Below are positions 1 to 12,781 of a DNA stretch of 64,000 bases, piece by piece. This DNA comes from Mytilus trossulus. Its lineage: Eukaryota; Mollusca; Bivalvia; Mytilida; Mytilidae. The notes below the pieces were generated by a model. The model did no database searches. It was not told where the DNA came from and worked only from the letters and a program-made list of their open reading frames with translations. A program made the translations under genes and the position numbers. Location of the stretch: the NCBI RefSeq assembly GCF_036588685.1, contig NC_086375.1:6255916-6319915 (forward strand), in the 5' to 3' direction. The first letter of the stretch is position 1. Each line of letters starts with the position of its first letter.

Positions 1-133
1 AATAAAAATAACCAAAATGTATTTTTCCTTTAAAAGTATGGAATACACATAAAAAAAAATTAAACTCCTGCCCCATCTGAAGGGGGTAACAGTCTAAGAA
101 TTATGTTAACATGTGGTTTTTTTATGATTATAG

Positions 134-3100
134 TCAGCAAGCTGTCCATCAAGTAGAGAGTTTACAACAACAACTACATACAGTAGCGTCTCAGCGTGAT
201 CAGGCCTATCTACAACTGTCTTCTCTACAGGACCAGTGTCAACAGTATGCTGTTTCCCTGTCTAACTTACAACTGGTTCTAGAACAGTTTCAGAGAGGTA
301 GGTTTATGGAAAAGATGATTGGTTGAAATATAGTTTGTTTGAAAAATATTTTTTGGGGTAAATGGAAATTTTCGAAGGTTTTTTATAAAAAAAAATATAT
401 AAAAATAAGCACTCATGCCACATCTTCTTATATCTATTAGCAAAAGAAATTTTAGTTTTATATACATATTGTCAAATTATTTCAACTTTTATTATAATCA
501 CTGTAGCAGCAATGCATATTTTCATAGATCTTTCTTTTTTTTTTCAATAGAAAAAGATACACAGGTTTCTGGTGAAGTAGAAAAATATCAAAGAGAGAAT
601 GAAAAACTTAAAAAGACAGTCACAGAACTTAGTGCAGAATTAAAACTAGTCAAGGTTAGTATATCAGTCTTTACTTGTGACATTTTAGATTTAAAAATAA
701 AACAAATTTTAATTTATTTATCTCTGTAAGATTTTAACAGTCTTTTATTTGAAATGTGTTGTCATGTGAAGTCAAGGAGAAAATAAGTTTAGGTCAATGT
801 GATGGCTACCTAACAACAAACAGACTCCCTCCTCCCAAAAAAATCCAAAAAAAAATCCAATCTATATTTTGTTTTTCTGTCTACACTTATCCTTGTATTT
901 ATTCTCTTTAAAACAATAAATAGGAAAAAAAGCCAATAAAATGGATTTGTTATAAGACAAAATTTCATGAAAAAAACAATATCCAATTTTTTAAAGGACA
1001 AGCACTTTACATAAATTTTAATAGTCTTTGATGTTATTACTTTTAACAACTTGTATATATTTTGTGACTACAGGAAAAATTATCAGATGCAGAAGATGGC
1101 TTAGAAGCAGCGGCCAGACTTCATCAACAGTTAGATAAATGTGATCAGATTATAGCAGCACTCAAAGAAGAAGGTCAGTCAACCATTACACTTTATTTTT
1201 TTAAAGGATACAAGTAACATTTTTTATTGATATAAGGAGCATTTTCAGTTGCCTAGTAACACAAACCTTTTTAGCTTCTTGCCTATATTTGCTAATCGTT
1301 TTAACTGTAAGTATTTTTAACAGTAGTTTGGCTTTTAGCTCTCTCTACCTGCAAACTGCCCAGGATCTGTGCAACAGTTCGCTTTGACCTTTTTGACCTT
1401 TAAAAAGCTTAATTTGGTTCTGGAGTTTTTGCTACTTGCCTACTTTGCTTATTTAAAAATTTGAATTTTTGCTTGAAATTTTCTTGCTTCGGTGGTCATG
1501 AGTCAACTGGTTGTTTAATATCAGCTGGTAATCCTGAGGACTCGTAGATCTCAGGATACTCGCTGGTGTTTACCAAACAGCTGTTTAATCAGAATTGGGG
1601 CAGTTCGTGCAGGCAGTAGATGCTGTATACATAAATACAGATATATACAAAAGCTTATATAGTATAGACATATTCAGTAGATGCTGTATACATACATACA
1701 GATATATAAAAAAGCTTATATAGTACTTACATATATTCATAGAATTATAGAAACACAAGAGCTTTTAATTAGAATCACTAGTTTTAGTGCTTAGATTAAT
1801 AGATGCTTAAAACCAAAAGCTTCAAAAGAATTTATAACAAGACATAGAACATTTCAATCCCCATATATTCAACACCTTATATTTTATATTTTAATTTCAG
1901 ATAATTTAATTTTTAATTATTTTTCTAGTTTAGTTTTATTAATTGATTGTTGGTAGCCTAATCTCAGCTGGTAAATCTGAGTTGACCTTTGATCTCAAGT
2001 TACTAGCCGAGATTATGTTAACTTCACACCCTTTCACCTTTACCAAGATTTACCTGTGCAAAACACACCTGGTTCACCTGTAGTTACACCTGTATTTGAT
2101 TGTTGTTTATTGACGATTTTTGCCATGCTGTTTCTTTACATATTTTATTTACAAATAAGTGATTTGTACTTTTAAATCTATCGAAAAAAAATTATTCAGA
2201 AAACAGCCAAAATTTATTGAGTATCATATTGGTAAAGATTTTTGGAAATGAGCCTATTCTAAAATTCTATTTCTGAGAAATGCATGTTAGATCTTGGGAT
2301 ATATTTTTTGGCATAACGGCATGGAAAATTAATATGTATATTTTAAAACTAATATCTTCAAAGCATGGTAGCATGAAATTCTCTATTCATTTGATTTTAT
2401 TTGCTGACAACATTTTTAGTAGTAACCATAGTTACGATATGCTGGATTTAAAAAGAATGGTTTGTCAGAAAGTAAAAACTCGCTTATGCATGAATTGGGC
2501 TTTGATAAGAATAAACCAGTTTGAGAAATGCAGTGCAGGAAACCAGCTTGAGAAATTCAGTATTGGAAACCAGGATAACAAATTCAGCATAGTTGAGCAG
2601 CTTTGAAAAATTAAGCATTGGTTTCCACTTTAATTCAGCTGTACAATTTTAAACATGGACCACTGCAAATGCAATATGCTATTCAGTCAAAGTAAACATC
2701 ATGAGAAACAAGCTTGAGAGTGCCAAGATAAGATGATCAGCATTCAAACATTTTTATCTGAAGTTAAAACACTAGCATGAGAATTGTATAACACAAAGTT
2801 CAGCATGAGTTCTATATGTTTTATGAATGTCTATAAATTGCACTGAAGAGATGAATGCATGAGAAGTTGAACATCATGAGTAACCAGTGAGAAGCCATTA
2901 GAAACCATATAAGCATGAGTAACTAAAAGTAACCATAAGTAAGCATATGAGCATGAGTAACCAAATCAGCATGAGGAACCATGTAAGCATGAGAAAACAT
3001 ATCAGTTTGTGTAACCATTTGAGCATGAGTAACCATATCAGTATGAGAATCCATTTGAGCATGAGTAACCATATCAGTATGAGAAACCATTTGAGCATGA

Positions 3101-5769
3101 TTGTCAAATGACTATGAAGCATGGTGCTGTATAATCCATGAGTAACCGTATGACCATGAAGCATGGTGCTGTATAATCCATGAGTAACTGTATGAGCATG
3201 AAACATGGTGCTGTATAATCCATGAGTAACCGTGAGTAACCTTAACAGCATGAGTAACCATATCAGCATGAGTAACAGTATGAGCATGAAACATGGTGCT
3301 GTATAATCCATGAGTAACCGTATGAGCATGGAGCTGTAGTTCATGAGTATCCATGAGTAACCATATGAGCATGAAGCATGGTGCTGTATAATCCATGAGT
3401 AGCCATGAGTAACCACATGAGCATGAGTATCCATGAGTAACCGTATGAGCATGAAGCATGGTGCTGTATAATCCATGAGTAACCACATGAGCATGAGTAT
3501 CCATGAGTAACCGTATGAGCATGAAGCATGGTACTGTATAATCCATGAGTATTACATCAGGTACTGAGTGTATACTGTTTTCAGTACCTTTTGTAATTCT
3601 CTTAGTTTGTACACTAAAACACTCAGAGGATGTACACTATAACACTAAGAAGACTTTGAACAACATAATGTTTTTGCTCGCTGTGTGTGGCTTTGTTTGA
3701 TATGCTTTATTACTAACACTCCTTCCTTAAGTTCATTGTCTTGTTATAAATCTAATATTTGTTAATTTTTAAGATATACAGGGTTGTTGGGTTTTTTTTT
3801 TGGAGGGGGGGGGGGGTTACTAAAAAACAAATATCTTTTTTGAAAGTCATGTATTAAATATGAAATGAAAAGTTTTATCCAGTTGATTGCCATGTTTATT
3901 TCTGTTTTAACATACAGTACAAATCCGTGAAGCTACCTTAAAGAATGCAGAGGTTGAAATTAGTGATCTGAGGAACAGTAAAGATTCAAAGGTCGACAAG
4001 TAAGTAACAGTCAATGCTGAAGTGTCATTTTTGCACAAATGGTTTCAAAATTTTATTTGACAAGTTTTCATGCTTGTAGCATATTATCCAATGTGTTTTG
4101 AAAAATTTAAAAAAAGAAAAAGCAACTTGTAAGCTATCATTATTTTTTCATAGTGGAATGACCCACTTTAAAAATCATTGAAAACAAATTTAGAAAAATG
4201 ATTTAACTGCAAAATTTTCACTTCAGAAGATATTAAACTTTAAAAATGTTTATTTTTTTACTAAAACAAAAAGCCATGAAATTGCCAGGTATAAGTTAAA
4301 GATGCATTAGATTTCATTTTTTATCTGATAGAAACTTTAAAAAGGATCTGAATTAAGAAAATTGTAGATGATTAAATCAGTGCTTAGACACAATTTATTA
4401 ATTATTATGAATTATTGAATGATCTTTTATGATTTCAGGTTGGTAATTAAAAGTATGTTCCTTGGATATTTCACTGCCCCTAAAAATAAACGGGATGATG
4501 TCCTTCATACTATTGGCAGTGTACTCAATTTTACACCACAGGAATTTGAAAAGGTAAAATTATCTGAATTTGTGAAATAAACAATAAAATTTGTTGGAAA
4601 ACAAATTACTTGTTTTGATTCTCTATTAAACTAAATGTTTACTTCAGTCTTAACTTTAGTAACATATGTTGATATTTATTTATAATTAAATATCTTAAAT
4701 TAAAGCAAAGATCAATATGGATATAAATAGTGTATTTGATAAAAACCACATTATTGATTAAAAGAAAACAAAATTTGCTTCGTAAATATGAACTGAAACA
4801 ACTGTTATCAATTGCTTAATTTTAGTATTTGCAGCTGAAAATTTTGTTTAACTTATTTTAAGATATAAGCAAAGAAAATTAATAGTCAGAAATATTAAAA
4901 AAAAATATATGTACATGAATAGATTGAGATTATATATTTTATTTTGATTTTTAGATTACTGGCGACACAGGTAAAGGTGGATGGATGTCTGGGCTCCTAA
5001 GATTCGGAGGGACACCAGTAGCCACACCCCCTACCACACCCACAAGACGGCATACAGTCACAGCAGCAGATACACCAGATAGGGTAAATATTACTATAGT
5101 TTTGTGAATGATAAATTAGATGTAAATATTTTGATAAACACTGAAAAGATAAAAGTCACACTCCACACTGAAAAGGACAGAAGTTACACTTCAAGCTAAA
5201 AAAAAACCAGAGAGAAACACATTATACTGAAAAAGCAGACAAAAACACTTCTCGAGTGTATTGATTTTAATTAACTTTTCAATGAAATTCAAATTAAATA
5301 TTTAAAATAGATGAATAACAACAAATTTCTTACACAGAAGTCATGTATTATTGCTACAGTTTAAGAATAAAAGGATTAAAAGCTAAGATAACTTGAAAGG
5401 AAATATGTTTTGAATTTGACAAATTTTATAATGATATTAATAAATTTTAATATTTTATTACAGTCCTTTTCTGAATTATTTGTGAAATTCTTGGAGACAG
5501 AATCCTCACCCAAACAAACAATGAGACTTCCTGCCGAGGAGATGGCCGCAGACGTACAGCGACATCACAAACCTGTGTTTAATCCATTCACAGCACCAAG
5601 ACATGTGAACAACGAAGGGAGACAACCTCATGATGAACGACATTTACTTATGCCTTCGTCTCCATTATCATCTACACTACCCGTGTTCTCTCCTGCTATG
5701 GACACGTCACGTCCAACACAACCAAAAACTTCTAGTGCTTATTTAAATGATGTGTTAAAATCTAGCTGA
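134..5769 (+). CDS. TRIP11: TRIP11 / golgin GMAP-210, C-terminal part (5' end outside the window)
   Basis: Golgin GMAP-210 is a long coiled-coil tether of the cis-Golgi. Its C-terminal GRAB domain binds Arf1 and anchors the protein to the membrane. Seven exons fit by GT/AG borders and phase: 134-297, 551-654, 1074-1173, 3918-3999, 4439-4553, 4955-5083 and 5464-5769. Together they give 332 complete codons and a TGA stop. The first four exons encode Glu/Gln/Lys-rich heptad-like coiled coil (for example [15 protein letters not shown]). Exon 5 holds the GRAB-like segment ([20 protein letters not shown]). Exon 6 is a Gly/Thr/Pro-rich linker ([12 protein letters not shown]). Exon 7 begins [14 protein letters not shown], which I recall as a conserved TRIP11 tail motif. 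The rest of the coiled coil and the N-terminal curvature-sensing motif must lie upstream. Intron 3 carries a long minisatellite. Identification rests on recognition of GRAB plus the tail motif, not on a search. Confidence 0.9.
1614..1735 (+). repeat. Tandem duplication, about 61-bp unit, two copies
   Basis: Two adjacent copies (1614-1673 and 1675-1735) share CAGTAGATGCTGTATACATA at their start and AAGCTTATATAGTA further on, with few mismatches. They lie in TRIP11 intron 3 and have no coding content. The rest of this intron before about 2500 shows nothing else I recognise. Confidence 0.8.
2500..3556 (+). repeat. Minisatellite array in TRIP11 intron 3
   Basis: From about 2880 to 3556 the DNA is built from short variants of GCATGAGTAACCATATCA-like units. 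These are organised into a higher-order unit of about 42-60 bp that includes CATGGTGCTGTATAATCCATGAGTAACC. From about 2500 to 2880 a much more degenerate form of similar words can be seen (GAGAAATTCAG, AAACCAGCTTGAG). The array is young at its 3' side and decayed at its 5' side. On the minus strand it creates long open frames rich in His, Tyr, Thr, Leu and Met, which are by-products of repeat units that avoid stops rather than genes. Confidence 0.9.
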
Positions 5770-6899
5770 TAGTGGTTTATATTTTATTGCAATTTTAATT
5801 TATTAAGAAACATATGTTTTTAAATAGTTGGTGGGCTGCATGACTCAAGTTTAATTATTTATTCCAGTATTTCATCTTGATCAGAAAATAATGTTTTGTC
5901 ATGATATCATGCCATCTTGTCAGGTTAAAATGCCATGCAATCATGTGATCATTCTGTGTTGCCATGTCATCTTGTCATGTGATCATGCCATATATTTGCC
6001 ATTTATCATGGTGTATCATGGACTTGGGGATGTGTAAATGCATGATTTGAATTATTTGTCATTGATTTTGTTGATCACAATATTTGTAAGGGTATTATAT
6101 TTTATCAGTTTTAAATATCAACCCAGTCATATCATGAATGAGATATTTATAAATATATGAATATCATCAGTCTGAAATAGACTCTATATTTTACTGAAAA
6201 ATTAACTATACAATTGTCAATTTCATCACAGACCACCAATGAAATTAAGGCATTTTAAAAAGACTGCCCTGTGATGACTGCTATCTGTTTGTTTGTTGAC
6301 CTTCTATTTTACTTGTACTTGGAGGTTTTACAATGTGGTTATTAAAAATGCATAATCCCTACAGTGCTGTATTTTATTTTCTAAATATAATGTGGCATGG
6401 ATTTTTCTAGATTGAAAATAGTGCAAACATGATTTACTGCCAAACTCTGTGATAGAATTGGGGTGTAAATTAAATGTAAACACATGGATCTGAAAATATT
6501 ATAAAGGTTGTTAAATGCAAATTATAGATATTTAATTTGTTATATGGAATTTTCATATTTTACAAACATGAAAGTAAAATTTTGTTTGAAGAGAAAGATA
6601 TTTATTTTATTCCACTTACTATTTATTTTCTCTTAAACAAACAGAAAAATGAATTTTAGTATAAAACACATTTTTGAATTTTCAATCTCAAATTCATTAA
6701 TATGTTGAAGGTTTGGAAAGAATTAGATTTCTAAATTCTGTGAAAGAATCCACATTCATTTCAATCATGTATAAAAGAAAAAAAGTTTTGGTCTATGACT
6801 GATATTAAAGACACAAATTGTTCATATAGTTTGTTATAATATATATATTGTTAATAACTGTACATTATCACAATAAATTAATAAAATATTTTCACATAC
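5770..6899 (+). other. TRIP11 3' untranslated region and polyadenylation signal
   Basis: There is no open frame of interest after the TRIP11 stop. At 5885-6020 the sequence is rich in CATG/ATCATG words (for example TGTCATGTGATCATGCCAT), a short low-complexity stretch. An AATAAA at 6872-6877, with a second ATTAATAAAA just after it, is the probable polyadenylation signal. The length of about 1.1 kb is normal for an animal 3' UTR. Confidence 0.6.
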
Positions 6900-7043
6900 T
6901 GACTGTTTTATTTCCATTACACTAGCGATTTGGGGTATTGAAATTTACACTGATTTAAACTTTGTGGTGATGATGACAAAAGATGGCTGTTAAATATACA
7001 GTGCTGAATAAAATGCAACTTGCTAATGTGATAAGAAAATGTT

Positions 7044-7210
7044 GATATAAAAAAGAAGATGTGGTATGATTGCTAATGAGACAACTCTCCACAAGAGACC
7101 AAAATGACACAAATTTAACAACTATAGGTCACAGCCTTCATCAATGAGTAAAGCCCATACTGCATAGTCAGCTATACAAGGCCCGGAATGACAATGTAAA
7201 ACAATTCAAT
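7044..7210 (+). repeat. Mytilid-type dispersed repeat, copy 1
   Basis: The copy contains GGTATGATTGCTAATGAGAC, CTCCACAAGAGACCAAAATG, AGGTCACAGCCTTCA and GCTATACAAGGCCCGGAATG in order, ending in TGTAAAACAATTCAA. The same word order occurs, on either strand, at 15411-15915, 17955-19072, 22525-22687, 40800-41045 and 46148-46312. Fragments lie at 21325-21385, 32283-32335, 47918-47960 and 55247-55320. I know this sequence as very common in mussel transcripts and genomes. No protein is encoded; the transposition class is not clear from this copy. Confidence 0.8.
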
Positions 7211-7450
7211 TTCTATATTATTATGTATTATTAACCCTTGTTTTGTACTAAACAGACAAACTGATTTTCAAATTGCTTGGACACGTGTAATCCTTTCCAG
7301 ACACATAATTATCACTCCTAGTGGACCAGGCTTTGCTCTTACCAATTTAAGAGCTTTTACAAGCTTTGACTTCTGGGCTTTTGATTAACCCTCAACAGTG
7401 TAGTAATTATGTAAATATATAAAACTAGTGTTCATATTTATCTTATAAGT

Positions 7451-9005
7451 ACAACAAGAGTGCACGCTGAAATGTAAAGCCTTCTTTACTGACCATTGAT
7501 TTATGTTGATATTCTTAAATATAATGCTTTATTACAAGTATCACACAAACTTCAAATGATCCAAAAAATGAGGTCAAGGTCAGATAAACATAACAGGAAA
7601 TACATGTGTTACTTAAAATAATTCAATACACCTTATAAATTTTACCTATTGTTTATAGTTTTTAAGAAACAGACTTAAGCAGGTAACCAAACATTGTCCC
7701 ATGAACTATGAAAATGAGGTCAAGGTCAGATGAACCATGCCAGACAGACATGTACACCATACAATCATAATGCTTTTATCATAAAGTTAACCGTTTGCTT
7801 TTAGTATCTACGAAACAAACTTATCCATGAAATCTTAACATTGACCAATCAACCATAAAAATGAGTTTACGGTCAGATGATACCTGCCAGACAAACATAT
7901 ACACCTTACACTCCTTCCATACAACAAGGACAGTTGAACTATTGCTTACAATTTAACAGAACAAAACTTATTTTACAACACACCAAATATAGTTGACCTT
8001 CTTACTTGTAGAATACAAGAAACATACTTCACCAGGAATATTTAACATTGACCAATGAAACATGAAAATGAAGTCGAGGTCAGATGAACCTTTTGAGGGT
8101 CAAGGTTACATCTAACAATCATACACCAAAAAAAAAGTGGACTAACAACAGTTACTGAAACTTATCATTTATCAATGAACCATGTTATATAGGTTAAGGA
8201 CAGATCATGATAACAGCCAGACACATATGAACACCTTTACTATCATTCAATACACCAAGGTTAACCGACTGCTTACAGTATGGAAAACAGTCTTGATCAT
8301 ATAACTTGATCTCTGATCCATGAAGTTGGTTGAGGTCAGGTGAACCCTGTCTGGCTGACATGTGGACCTTGAAAGGAGACCATATGATATAACAAATATA
8401 GCTAGTGAATCTGTGACTATGAGCTACTGCAAACTGATAATGCCCCCACCAAAATACTTGACGGTAAACAAGAAGTTGTTGAGAGATGTATCTGAAAAAA
8501 AACCTCACATCATAAAGCAGACTTATATAAACCTGGAAATCAAATTTCCGAAATCCTAGTAGTGTAGTTCCTGTAAAAAAGTGATGAAAATTCTCGATGT
8601 GGATGTCATGTGTAAAATGATTTAAGTGTTCGGTATACAGAAAATTGTTTAGTGATGAATCTGAAAACACATCAAAGGGTATAGCTGATTCATATAAACC
8701 TTGAAAGTGAAACCAAATTTCATAAATCCTTATAATGTACTTCATGAGAAAATGTTTAACTTGGATGTCATGTGTAATATGATTTGAGTTTTTGGTAAAC
8801 AGAAAGTTGTTGAGTGATGAATCTAAAAACACATCATACTGTATAGCTTACTCTTATAAACCCAGAAACAAAATTTCAGAAATCCTTGTATTTTAGTTCT
8901 TCATGAGAAAGATGCACCCAAAAATATTCAAGGGATGGACTGACAGATGGAGGGACAGACAGAGGTAAAACAGTATACCCCCACTTTTTAAAGCAGGGGT
9001 ATAAT
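7451..9005 (+). repeat. Long composite dispersed repeat with internal subrepeats
   Basis: The element begins CAACAAGAGTGCACGCTGAA. It carries about four diverged units of roughly 200 bp sharing CCATGAAAATGAGGTCAAGG and CAGATGAACC. From about 8455 to 8880 it carries three units of about 180 bp sharing GTTGTTGAGTGATGAATCTR and TGGATGTCATGTGTAA. It ends with ACAGTATACCCCCAC and GGGGTATAATT. The terminal region reappears inverted at 26527-26800. There is no transposase or RT frame; open frames inside it are fortuitous. It is a non-autonomous element of unknown class. Confidence 0.7.
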
Positions 9006-9398
9006 TATCCTATTACTCATAATAAGTTAGAAATTGACATGACAAAAACATTTTTTTTTCAACCAGTTGCTTAACCATGAAATTGAAGATCAGGACATTC
9101 TGTGACTTTTATTCCTGGCAAGACAATAAAACCAGAAAAGGTCACATGTCAAATTTTTAACTGTATCATTTTAGTAAAGATGTAAATATAAGCAGTGGAC
9201 CACTTAAAGACCTGCTTTTATTCACTAGTCTAATTAATGGCTTAGTAACATAGGAAATCATGTTGCTTTGAGCAAGGCATTTGTTTTCTACACAAATTAC
9301 TACTACTTGAGGCTTTTATCTCCATAAAATAAACAAAAGTCTAGTTTAATTATTAGCTGTTTTATTACATATCACAGTTTATAATGGTTTCATAACAA

Positions 9399-9570
9399 GG
9401 AGGATTACATCCCCTTTAATCAAGTCTACAAAACTTGATTGTCCCCCTTATATCAAAACTACATGAGAGAATTATTTCCCCTTATATCAATTCTACATGA
9501 GAGGATTGTGTCCCCTTAAATCAATTATACATAAGAGGATTATCTCCCCTTGTGTCAATTCTAATGAGCC
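9399..9570 (+). repeat. Tandem repeat, about 45-bp unit, four copies
   Basis: The units share GAGAGGATTRTSTCCCCTT and ATCAATTCTACAT. They are well aligned at 9399, 9445, 9490 and 9534. The surrounding stretches 9010-9398 and 9571-10425 contain no gene, RNA or repeat that I recognise. Confidence 0.7.
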
Positions 9571-10425
9571 GGTTTAACTATCATACAATAAAAACATCAA
9601 TGTTATGGTTAGTTTGATAAGAGAATAGTAAAATATTAGTCTATAATAAACCAAGGATTTGTATAGTGATCCTTGAATAAACCTACTATTACATTTCAAA
9701 ATCATTTTGTTTTATCTGAAAGAGTGACATTTCAAATATAGAAAGGTATTTATTTTTAACTCTTTGTTTGGAAAAAAATGTTACACTTTAAGAGAGCTAT
9801 TGATTTAAATTAAAATAGAAACTTTTCAATCTATTTCTGTGTAAGTCTATTATTTATTTATATGTGATGAAACTAAAGTGGTGTTTTTAACAACATAACT
9901 TCAAAGGTTTAAATAAATGCATGCAGTCTAATTTTAATTGTTATATAGTTGTGATTATTTTGAAGAAAAACTTCAACTGTGTGATCTTGGACATAATTAT
10001 CTTCCCTTTGACACATTTCTATTATTATTCTGGTCCCTTGACACAATAATATCATCTTCGAATGACACAATCTTATTGTGAACAGGAAGTCACTACATAT
10101 ATATTTTCTAGACATAATATTTTACATACAATCTATTATTAACAAAGATAAACATTACAGGAAGTTTTGTTCTCAAGATAAAAATTATGAACAATATTTT
10201 CACATAAAGGCTTTTAAAAACATAAAATTGCATCTTGCATTACTTTTTGTAAGTAACAAATTTATAAAGCTCCTAATCATCCAAATGTTTACTTTCCCAA
10301 AATACATATATGGTGACAGAACAGTATTTCTGAATGCAGATCATATTTTGTACAACATATAAAAATATAATTATATATCATAGTGTCTATTGCTACTGTA
10401 TCCTACTATCTTAAAATCTTTTTAG

Positions 10426-12645
10426 GTGTAATACCACCAAATCATGGTACATCACATCCAGTTGTTTACGAAAATAGGTTGAAAAAAAAGTATTCCCTTG
10501 AATTTGACAGTTGTAGGCAATTAATCCTACATTTTATTGCAGTAAAACCATTTCTGTGTCATAAACACATGTCTTTGGTATTTCAAAACACCATTATTTT
10601 TTTTATTTGGGATTTCTATAGAATATTTTGTAATCTTGAGGTTACATGGTTACTGAACCTTGTACACAGATAAAATAAGGGGAGAAATTTGATCGGTTGA
10701 CTTCCAATTATGCTTATTTTCTTATATGCAATGACATGTTATGTGATTTTTTTCCATAGTACTGGACAGGATAAATCTTTACTCATGCCAAGTATTTCTA
10801 TATTTGAAACAAAGATAAATTCTTCACATAGGCCTGCAGACTATCCTGATTTATGGCGGTTATTCCCCATGAGAGGTGTTGACCTGAATTTTCAAAATTC
10901 TTTATCATATAAACTAAACAACTCAAAACAGGCATTTAAATGAGTTAAAAGGACATACATGTACATTCTCATACAAACGATGTGGCCTGATTAGTTCCAA
11001 TCAACTCACTTGGTGAGATTCTTGTAAAGGAAAACATAGACGTGACATTAAACAATAAGTGTGATCAGATCATTAAAACATATTCATAATGACATATATA
11101 ACTATTGAGGTAAATAACAAATGTTCTATTTTCTTCTTCCCGGTTACGAGTCGAACTCTATAACAGTGTAATTGACCTGGGCGCATCTCAAGCAGACAGG
11201 AGGTCATTCAAAGAACTTATCCACATATTAAAGAATCATGGAAAAGGTGACTCATGATCAGAAAGCAATCTTATTAGGTTTTTTTTATATTTTGTTAAGA
11301 AAGCAAAGTTACTGTAAATTTATCAATAATTGTGGGGTATTGCAATGATCAGAGCATGCATTTTGTAATCTGGTACATATTACTGTATGCAGTGTTTCAA
11401 AAAATTGCAATAACTGAACTCACATTTTTGTTCATTTTTCATCAATCTCATTAATTTCTGAATTTAGTTACATTGAAAAGCACTCTTAATTTATACTTTT
11501 CCCATGATTATTAGAGACATGTATCATATGAAATGCATTTTAAAAGTTAGAAACAGAAAGACAACTCCATATTATGAAATATATTCCATTGTAATTTCAT
11601 GTCAATTTTCTTTCCTGACCAGGCAATATGTGAAGAATAATAATCCACTTCATGATGTACATGAATGAGTTTGTGAAATATCAAAAATAAATACAGGCAC
11701 AGATCCAGATGGGGGGTTTCTGGGGGTTGGAACCCCCCTTTTTGGGGGGATGATCAATGCATTTGAATGGGGACATGTAGTTGGAACCCCCCTTTGTTCT
11801 GGGTTAGGAACCCCCTTTCTAAAATGGCTGGATCCGCCCCTGAAATATAAGAAGCTTTTTGTTGGTTGAATCATAAATTGCATGATTTGCTACAGATTAA
11901 TATCTAAAATAGAGTCCAAATACGATTTAACAAAAAAACAAACAATGGTTGATAAGTATTCAAGAAAGTAATATAAATATCTTGAAGATAGCAAGAATGA
12001 CAATTTGTATACCCTTATATATGACTTGTGTTAAAACATTTGTATGACCTTAAAATATCATTCCTAATACACATATGAAACATGCATAGCACTTATTGCT
12101 TTTAAACTTGTATACCAATTCCATCTTGACTAGTTTATCACATAATAGTCATATAAAAAAATACTATCAATATACCTTATAACAATTAAATACTCACTGA
12201 CAATTTGCTTTGGCTATTAACAGACTGCCAAAAAAAGTTTTTATAATTGAACTGTTTCACACAATAAGGCAAGCAAGATGATTCTGTTGTAGGACTAATT
12301 CACCTTTACAAACAAATCAGTCTTTCAACACTTTGTTTGTTTCTATGATTAATTAAATGAGAAAAGTCTGTGCCCATAAAAGATTATGCCTGACACATCT
12401 TTCTTTTTGGTTTAAAAACCACGGTACAAAATATAAAATCTAATTTAAAATATGACTTTTGCTTGTAATATTAGAGAAATGGACTTGATCACAAAATCCT
12501 TACATTGATCAATGGAAATTGAAAATGAGTTTAAGGTCAGAGGCTTCTAAACTACAGACTGGATTTTTTTTCATTTTATAAATTGCTTTCAGAATCAGTA
12601 TCTGAGGAAAAACTTGACAGGAAACAGACTGACACCAATAATTAA
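10426..12645 (+). CDS. Unrecognised protein, four predicted 3' exons
   Basis: Four short exons join in one frame through matching splice phases: 10426-10477 (acceptor TTTTTAG, phase-2 donor AG|GTTG), 10760-10875 (acceptor TTTTCCATAG-like, phase-1 donor), 11151-11246 (phase-1 donor AAAAG|GTGA) and 12593-12645 (acceptor GCTTTCAG, ending TAA). The predicted peptide contains GVIPPNHGTSHPV, PADYPDLWRLFPMR, SVIDLGASQADRRSF and KELIHILKNHGKE, and ends EEKLDRKQTDTNN. It has no signal peptide, membrane span or recognised domain. A helix-rich, charged C-terminus is likely. Upstream exons were not found, so the start is unknown. The stop is only 136 bp from the stop of the convergent LRR gene. Phase agreement across three introns argues for a real gene, but a decayed copy is possible. 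Confidence 0.5.
11697..11845 (-). mobile_element. Short G/C-run non-autonomous element, GGATCC-ended family
   Basis: This copy of about 150 bp has runs of C and G (GGAACCCCCC, GGGGGGTTTC), a central ATGCATTTGAATGGGGACA, and an end GGCTGGATCCGCCCCTG. A second copy lies at 46495-46640 (the opposite strand shows the same words: CATTCAAATGCATTGATC, GGGGGGTTCCAACCC). It lies in intron 3 of the predicted 10.4-12.6-kb gene. No coding capacity. Confidence 0.65.
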
Positions 12646-12781
12646 TGATTTCTTGTTTCTGTTCTAGCTTTGTAAGATATATTACAACTGAACTGTTGAC
12701 TTTTTATAAAAGCACTAAAACATGGTAACATCAGTTATATATACATGTAGTGACAAAATATTCAATATTATAAATGGCCTG

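Noticed and set aside
2898..3546. Minus-strand open frames of 198, 144 and 62 codons
   Set aside because: They consist entirely of minisatellite units; composition is monotonous and there are no splice, start or family signals.
8194..8832. Minus-strand open frame of 212 codons
   Set aside because: It lies within the subrepeats of the long composite element; no domain and repeated peptide segments mirror the DNA repeats.
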